From Bacteroidota bacterium (GTDB lineage Bacteria > Bacteroidota > Bacteroidia > Cytophagales > Hymenobacteraceae), in contig JAFADQ010000210.1 of assembly GCA_023424725.1 (NCBI GenBank), positions 1-11,209 of the forward strand: a stretch of 11,209 nucleotides of DNA, read 5' to 3'. Under the pieces are notes generated by a model, which ran no database searches, had not been told where the DNA came from, and saw only the letters and a program-made list of their open reading frames with translations. Each line of letters starts with the position of its first letter. Positions within the stretch are counted from its first letter, which is position 1. This document shows, piece after piece, positions 7,356 to 11,209 of the stretch. The translations under genes and the position numbers were made by a program.

Positions 7356-7750
7356 GCCCGAAACTTTTTAAAAATGTCAGGCTTTTAAACACTTATTTTT
7401 ATATTTGCCTGAATAGGCTCGTTGTGTTGTTGGTTTTCAAGACAGTTTTGGTCTTCTTACAGATCGCGTCATAACTACCTTGAATTATCAGCAAGCCCCA
7501 AACCCGTAGCACGGTGCTCCGGCTTGGGTTACCTTGCGAAGCAATACGATTATCTCTGGCAATTTCTGTCGTTATCTATTAATCATTCAACAGAAATCCT
7601 TTCTCGCGTACCTGTTTTTTTGCCGGCATAATGCTAAACAATACCCGGCCACCGTTTTGGCGGGCAAGTAAGAGGCACTTCGCTAAACTGCCATAAGCCA
7701 GGCAGCCGGCGCGGAAGCGGTGCTCTTGTTTTCAGACTTTTTTGTTTTCT
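7356..7750. other. Long intergenic/leader region with several hairpins
   Basis: Between the secDF terminator and the last antiporter gene there is no convincing protein gene. A 69-codon frame at 7422-7631 begins with TTG, has no family resemblance and runs through palindromes. The stretch starts with a perfect -7 box (7400-7407) and holds four possible hairpins: AACCC (7501-7505)/GGGTT (7526-7530) enclosing AGCAC (7508-7512)/GTGCT (7514-7518); TTGC (7534-7537)/GCAA (7541-7544); ATTTCTGT (7562-7569)/ACAGAAAT (7590-7597); and CCC-GCCA (7644-7651)/TGGC-GGG (7658-7664). If transcribed from 7400 it would be a structured 5' leader of about 335 nt. Confidence 0.5.
7400..7407 (+). promoter_or_regulatory. 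Bacteroidetes -7 promoter element
   Basis: TATATTTG fits TAnnTTTG exactly, 45 nt past the secDF terminator's T run, and is the only perfect match I see on the plus strand before the gene at 7751. No TTG -33 box is obvious. It would drive either that antiporter gene through a long leader or a separate small RNA. Confidence 0.5.
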
Positions 7751-8995
7751 ATGGAATTATACTACTCGTTTTCGGTACTTATCGTATTAGCCTCGCTGTT
7801 CGCGTACATTAACCACCGTTATATAAAGCTGCCCTCTACCATCGGCATTATGCTAATGGCGATAATCGTGTCGCTTATCATAAGGTTTGGCGGCCATAAA
7901 ATTTTTCCGGAAACTACTCATCAGTTATTTACCCTTATCTCGGGGCTCGATTTTGCCGATGTGCTGATGGGCGCGATGCTGAACTTTCTGCTTTTTGCGG
8001 GCGCTATTCATGTAAACATCTCAGACCTGCGCGAGCAACGCCTGCCCGTAATCACCTTTTCCACCATCAGCGTAATTATTTCTACGTTCGTTATCGGCGG
8101 CATCGTGTATTACATTATTCCGGCATTTGGCGTTGAGTTGCCGTTTTTGTACTGCCTGCTGTTTGGCGCGCTCATATCGCCTACAGATCCTATCGCGGTG
8201 CTCGGTATTTTAAAAAAGGCCAAAGTAAGCAAAGCCCTCGAAACCAAAGTTACCGGCGAATCGCTTTTTAACGATGGTATCGCGGTTGTGCTTTTCGCGG
8301 TGCTGCTGCAGCTCACCCAAACTCCCGATACCGAAATTTCGCTTGGTTCTATTTCGTGGCTGCTGGCCAAAGAGGCTATTGGCGGGTTGCTGTTGGGCGG
8401 TATTCTGGGCTTTACTGCCTCCAGGGCCATGCAGGGAATAGACGATTACATCGTGTCGGTGCTTATCACTTTATCGGTGGTAATGGGAGGCTACCTTATC
8501 GCGCACGCCATTCATATTTCGGGGCCGCTAACAATGGTGGCCGCCGGCTTAATTATTGGTAATTATGGCAAAAAAGTGGCCATGAGCGAAGTTACCAAAG
8601 ATTATCTAACCAAATTCTGGGAGCTGCTAGACGAAATACTCAACGCCATTCTGTTCATGTTTATCGGTTTCGAGCTGCTGCTGATCCCGGATTTCGAGCC
8701 TTTCTGGGCCATTTCTGTTATCGCTATTTTCGTGGTGCTGCTGGGCCGGTTCGTGTCTATCTGGCTTCCTTCGCTTATCGTGCCGTTTAAGCCAAAGCTT
8801 AGCCGCGGCACGCTTACCATGCTGGTGTGGGGCGGTTTGCGAGGCGGGGTTTCTATCGCGCTGGTGCTCTCTGTTACAGAACCGGCCTACAAAGAGCTGC
8901 TGCTGGAAATGACCTATTTTGTGGTGGTGTTCTCTATAATTGTTCAGGGTTTATCTGTGGGTTGGTTATCTGCCAGAGTGTTAAAAACAGAATAA
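7751..8995 (+). CDS. CPA1/NhaP-type cation:proton antiporter
   Basis: Membrane antiporter of 414 aa counted from the ATG at 7751, expected to exchange Na+ (perhaps K+) for protons. About eleven or twelve hydrophobic segments run from residue 4 to the C-terminus. CPA1 signatures are complete: FLLFAGAIH at 79-87, GALISPTDPIAVLGIL at 139-154 with Thr145-Asp146-Pro147, GESLFNDGIAVVLF at 169-182 with the transport Asn174-Asp175 pair, and WGGLRGGVSIAL at 360-371. It lacks the RCK_C extension of the antiporter at 1890-3386 and the long cytosolic tails of larger NhaP/NHE proteins, so it looks like a minimal transport unit. An in-frame TTG at 7742 would add MFS; the ATG gives a more usual start. The gene is visibly more G+C-rich than nhaA. 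It ends 26 nt before a strong shared terminator. Exact ion specificity cannot be read from the sequence. Confidence 0.93.
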   Translation: MELYYSFSVLIVLASLFAYINHRYIKLPSTIGIMLMAIIVSLIIRFGGHKIFPETTHQLFTLISGLDFADVLMGAMLNFLLFAGAIHVNISDLREQRLPVITFSTISVIISTFVIGGIVYYIIPAFGVELPFLYCLLFGALISPTDPIAVLGILKKAKVSKALETKVTGESLFNDGIAVVLFAVLLQLTQTPDTEISLGSISWLLAKEAIGGLLLGGILGFTASRAMQGIDDYIVSVLITLSVVMGGYLIAHAIHISGPLTMVAAGLIIGNYGKKVAMSEVTKDYLTKFWELLDEILNAILFMFIGFELLLIPDFEPFWAISVIAIFVVLLGRFVSIWLPSLIVPFKPKLSRGTLTMLVWGGLRGGVSIALVLSVTEPAYKELLLEMTYFVVVFSIIVQGLSVGWLSARVLKTE

Positions 8996-9021
8996 GAAGA
9001 ACCCGGTTTTAAAAGAAACAC

Positions 9022-9063
9022 AAAAAAAGCGGGCTGCGTTTGGTGTAACGCAGCCCGCTTTTT
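9022..9063. terminator. Bidirectional terminator between convergent genes
   Basis: AGCGGGCTGCGTT (9028-9040) pairs perfectly over 13 bp with AACGCAGCCCGCT (9047-9059) around a 6-nt loop. It is flanked by an A run (9022-9028) on the left and a T run (9059-9063) on the right, so it can stop transcription both from the plus-strand antiporter (stop at 8995) and from the minus-strand NifU-family gene (stop at 9083). Confidence 0.95.
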
Positions 9064-9076
9064 GGCCTTTGCAGGT
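9059..9076. repeat. 18-bp direct repeat, left copy
   Basis: TTTTTGGCCTTTGCAGGT here is identical to 9826-9843. The copy runs from the T run of the bidirectional terminator to 6 nt short of the NifU-family stop codon. The two copies lie on either side of that gene. Confidence 0.7.
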
Positions 9077-9082
9077 GTATAA

Positions 9083-9703
9083 TTAAGCGCCTATTCCTTC
9101 GGCTACTACTTCTTTTACTTCGGGCACCATTCGCTTCAGCAGGTTTTCTATGCCAGATTTTAGGGTGATAGTGGCAGAAGGGCAGCCCGAGCAAGAGCCT
9201 TGCAACAGCACCGTTACCACGCCGTCGTTATAACTGCGAAAGGTAATGTTGCCACCGTCTTGCTCAACGGCAGGGCGCACATAATTCTCTAACAGTTCTA
9301 CTATTTTCTGCGAAATGGCTTTGTCTTCTTCTGTAACCTCTCCGCCTGCTGCCGCCACCGGGTCTTCATCTTCCAGCTTAAGCGGGTTTTCGGTAAACAG
9401 CGGCTCGTCCGACTCCAGGTAAGATTTAACCACCGAACGGATTTGTGGAATAAGTTCGCTCCAGGTTCTGTCTGTTGTATTTTTGGTGATGGTTACGAAG
9501 TTGTTTGCTATAAAAACCCTCGATACGTAGGCCAGCTTAAAAAACTCCTGCGCGAAGGGAGAGCCTTTAGCGGCGGCCACATTTGGGTAATCTACACTGG
9601 CGCCCTCGGGCAGCAAGGCAACGTTTACCACAAATTTCATCGATTCCGGGTTCGGATTCTGCTCGGCATACACCGATATTAGTTTATCTGTATTCTGACT
9701 CAT
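9083..9703 (-). CDS. NifU-family Fe-S cluster scaffold/carrier (Nfu_N plus NifU C-terminal domain)
   Basis: Cytoplasmic protein of 206 aa that probably receives or assembles Fe-S clusters and hands them to target enzymes. Residues about 12-97 form the Nfu N-terminal domain (opening QNPNPESMKFVVN, with SPFAQEFFKL and VFIANNFVTITK). An acidic linker (about 98-127) follows, then the NifU C-terminal domain (about 130-200) with AVEQDGGNITF and the cluster-binding CSGC at 171-174 in GSCSGCPSATITLKSGIE. Both Cys are intact, so it should be functional. There is no IscU-type domain, so this is an Nfu carrier, not nitrogenase-specific NifU. The ATG (9701-9703) lies about 47 nt after a perfect -7 box. 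The gene is likely a single unit ending at the shared terminator, although read-through from aroC cannot be excluded because I see no terminator between them. Confidence 0.95.
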   Translation of the reverse strand: MSQNTDKLISVYAEQNPNPESMKFVVNVALLPEGASVDYPNVAAAKGSPFAQEFFKLAYVSRVFIANNFVTITKNTTDRTWSELIPQIRSVVKSYLESDEPLFTENPLKLEDEDPVAAAGGEVTEEDKAISQKIVELLENYVRPAVEQDGGNITFRSYNDGVVTVLLQGSCSGCPSATITLKSGIENLLKRMVPEVKEVVAEGIGA

Positions 9704-9749
9704 AATAGTAGTATATATAGTAGAAACCGGCTGCTACCCGATTTGGTTT

Positions 9750-9757
9750 CAAAGATA
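9750..9757 (-). promoter_or_regulatory. Bacteroidetes -7 promoter element for the NifU-family gene
   Basis: On the minus strand this reads TATCTTTG, a perfect TAnnTTTG match and the same octamer as the nhaA box. No -33 TTG is seen at the usual distance. Expected transcription start near 9743, about 40 nt before the ATG. Confidence 0.55.
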
Positions 9758-9825
9758 CGGTTTTGGAAAGGGAAATGAGAAGTTGTTGCAAAGCAGAAAA
9801 ATGATTTTGGTCACTTATACACTGT

Positions 9826-9843
9826 TTTTTGGCCTTTGCAGGT
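9826..9843. repeat. 18-bp direct repeat, right copy
   Basis: Exact second copy of 9059-9076, in the 194-nt gap between the NifU-family gene and aroC, 54 nt from the end of aroC. The match covers the whole word TTTTTGGCCTTTGCAGGT and then diverges. Confidence 0.7.
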
Positions 9844-9897
9844 ATTTGTGGCGCCTAAAACAATGCTCTTTTTGCTGATGAAGAGTAAATACTTTAC

Positions 9898-10986
9898 CTA
9901 AATCCCGAGTTTACTTGTTTTATCGCGCAACCAAAAATCGGCAATTACCAGGGCGGCCATGGCTTCTACAATCGGAACCGCGCGCGGTAGCACACACGGG
10001 TCGTGGCGGCCTTTTGCCTCAAGCATAATTTCATTCCCGGCCGAGGTTACCGTGTTTTGCGCCCGCGCGATAGTGGCAACCGGCTTAAAGGCCACCCTGA
10101 AATAAATATCCTGCCCGTTAGAGATGCCTCCTTGAATACCGCCCGAATAATTGGTTCTGGTGGCAATGTTTTTGGCCTCATCAGCATAAAACTCGTCGTT
10201 GTGTTCAGAGCCGCGTAAGGTTGTTCCGGCAAATCCGCTTCCATATTCAAACCCTTTCACGGCATTTATACTTAGCATTGCCTTGCCCAGTTCGGCGTGT
10301 AATTTATCGAAAACAGGCTCGCCTAAACCAACCGGCACACCTTTTATTACGCAGGTGATAACGCCGCCAAGGCTGTCGTGCTCGTCGCGGGCTTGTTCTA
10401 TGGCTTGCTGCATGCGTTGCGCGGTTTCCAGGTCCGGGCAGCGCACCGGGTTGTTATCGGTTAAAGTAAGATCCAGTTCCAGGTAAGATTTCGGGCATTC
10501 AACTTTACCAACCTGCGATACATAAGCTGCAACGGCCATTTTTTGGTGCATGAGCAACTGTTTGGCCACAGCGCCCGCCGCTACACGGGCTGCTGTTTCG
10601 CGGGCAGAACTGCGGCCGCCGCCACGATGGTCGCGGTGGCCATATTTTGTTTCGTAAGTATAATCTGCGTGCGATGGCCGGAAAGTATCTTTCAGGTTAG
10701 CATAATCTTGTGGCCGTGCGTCTTTATTTCTTATCTGCAGGCAAATGGGCGTTCCGGTGGTGCGGCCATCAAAAATACCGGAAAGAATTTCTACCCTGTC
10801 GGTTTCAGATCGGGGAGTGGTAATGGCAGATTGGCCGGGGCGGCGGCGGTCTACTTCTTTTTGTATGGTGGTGCCATCAATTTTGAGCCCTGCAGGGCAG
10901 CCATCTATAATTACGCCTATAGCAGGGCCATGCGATTCGCCGAAGGTTGTGATCCGAAATAATTGGCCATAGCTGTTTCCTGCCAT
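9898..10986 (-). CDS. aroC: Chorismate synthase
   Basis: Cytosolic enzyme of the last shikimate step: 5-enolpyruvylshikimate-3-phosphate to chorismate, with reduced FMN as cofactor. The 362-aa length is normal. Signatures run along the whole protein: FGESHGPAIGVIIDG (15-29) with the conserved His19, RRRPGQS (47-53), RPSHADYTY (103-111) with the second conserved His106, HRGGGRSSARETAARVAAGA (120-139), SINAVKGFEYGSGF (239-252), RGSEHNDEF (258-266), TNYSGGIQGGISNG (278-291) and GRHDPCVLPRAVPIVEAMAA (326-345). The start MAGNSYGQLFRITTFGESHG is the usual one. The stop of an upstream gene is only 3 nt from its ATG, so aroC is probably translated from the same message and may be translationally coupled. 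No other aromatic-pathway gene is visible in the window. Confidence 0.98.
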   Translation of the reverse strand: MAGNSYGQLFRITTFGESHGPAIGVIIDGCPAGLKIDGTTIQKEVDRRRPGQSAITTPRSETDRVEILSGIFDGRTTGTPICLQIRNKDARPQDYANLKDTFRPSHADYTYETKYGHRDHRGGGRSSARETAARVAAGAVAKQLLMHQKMAVAAYVSQVGKVECPKSYLELDLTLTDNNPVRCPDLETAQRMQQAIEQARDEHDSLGGVITCVIKGVPVGLGEPVFDKLHAELGKAMLSINAVKGFEYGSGFAGTTLRGSEHNDEFYADEAKNIATRTNYSGGIQGGISNGQDIYFRVAFKPVATIARAQNTVTSAGNEIMLEAKGRHDPCVLPRAVPIVEAMAALVIADFWLRDKTSKLGI

Positions 10987-10989
10987 TGT

Positions 10990-11209
10990 TTACTTTTTGA
11001 AATAGATAAATAATAAAATTACCAGCAGAATCAGCAATGTAATATTCGCGTAGATTTTTATCTGATCGAAATCTTCCATGCTCATTAGCTTGTTGCTGGC
11101 ATTGCCTATTGCATTATAATACGAATCTGGAGAGGCAGTGGCAATGGTAATATTGCGGCTGCTGGGGCCGGTTACGGTTATTTTCAGGTCTGGTTTTAGG
11201 GTGTCGTAA
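10990..11209 (-). CDS. C-terminal part of a membrane-anchored protein of unknown function (cut by window edge)
   Basis: About 72 codons are visible, open to the window edge and ending in TAA (10990-10992). The translation starts YDTLKPDLKITVTGPS, continues through SRNITIATASPDSYYNAIG and a charged stretch (MSMEDFDQIKIYAN), and ends with one strongly hydrophobic segment (ITLLILLVILLFIYF) followed by only Lys-Lys and the stop. It is therefore a single C-terminal membrane anchor with almost nothing beyond it, with the bulk of the protein on the N-terminal side. I do not recognise the family. The 3-nt gap to aroC indicates one operon. The N-terminus, any signal peptide and the total size are outside the window. 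Confidence 0.75.
   Translation of the reverse strand, partial: YDTLKPDLKITVTGPSSRNITIATASPDSYYNAIGNASNKLMSMEDFDQIKIYANITLLILLVILLFIYFKK

Noticed and set aside
3394..7527. CCGGCTTGG shared by 3408-3416 and 7519-7527, both next to GGAAGC/GTAGC-type words, as a possible dispersed repeat
   Set aside because: Only nine bases match exactly and the flanks align loosely; too short to claim a repeat family from two copies.
7422..7631. 69-codon plus-strand frame after the secDF terminator
   Set aside because: It starts with TTG only, is rich in Trp, Cys and Arg in an odd mix, and passes through palindromic sequence; better explained as non-coding leader.
9704..9897. A terminator for aroC in the gap before the NifU-family gene
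   Set aside because: Only a 5-bp stem (on the minus strand CTCTT/AAGAG) is visible, with no following T run, so I do not call one.
1..11209. CRISPR arrays, tRNA or rRNA genes, insertion sequences, prophage genes
   Set aside because: No regularly spaced repeats, cloverleaf or rRNA-like sequences, and no transposase, integrase or phage-like proteins were seen in any frame.

Overview
The window looks like chromosomal DNA of a Bacteroidetes bacterium, probably Cytophagales and perhaps close to Pontibacter/Adhaeribacter/Hymenobacter. Three things suggest this: secD and secF are fused into one 986-residue protein; a NifU-type protein carries an N-terminal Nfu domain; and promoter-like boxes fit the Bacteroidetes -7 consensus TAnnTTTG instead of a sigma70 -10, with starts usually lacking a clear Shine-Dalgarno. 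The genus is a guess from protein style and composition. No mobile-element gene, tRNA, rRNA or CRISPR array was seen.

Layout. Positions 1-150 are intergenic, with a degenerate copy of a widely dispersed palindromic repeat and a perfect -7 box. Five plus-strand genes follow: nhaA (160-1485), a CPA1 potassium/proton antiporter with a C-terminal RCK_C domain (1890-3386), a small unrecognised secreted or membrane-anchored protein (3860-4240), secDF (4338-7298) and a second CPA1/NhaP-type antiporter (7751-8995). Gaps of roughly 400-470 bases separate most of them, so they are probably mostly independent transcription units, not one operon. Two minus-strand genes converge on them: a NifU-family Fe-S protein (9083-9703) and aroC, chorismate synthase (9898-10986). 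The end of a membrane-anchored protein (10990 to the window edge) lies 3 nt upstream of aroC. A 13-bp-stem bidirectional terminator at 9022-9063 serves both convergent sides, and secDF has its own strong terminator at 7320-7355.

Functional theme. Three different monovalent cation/proton antiporters surround SecDF, the membrane motor that uses the ion-motive force to help finish protein export. The neighbourhood is therefore mostly about proton/sodium/potassium balance and an energy consumer that depends on it. The minus-strand genes are housekeeping (Fe-S cluster delivery; the last step of the shikimate pathway).

The least explained material is between the genes. A motif close to TTTTTGCCCG(T/C)TACAGC recurs in the gaps. 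An 18-bp exact direct repeat brackets the NifU-family gene. A roughly 340-nt hairpin-rich leader sits between a perfect -7 box and the last antiporter gene. I found no clear candidate for a wholly new multi-gene system.
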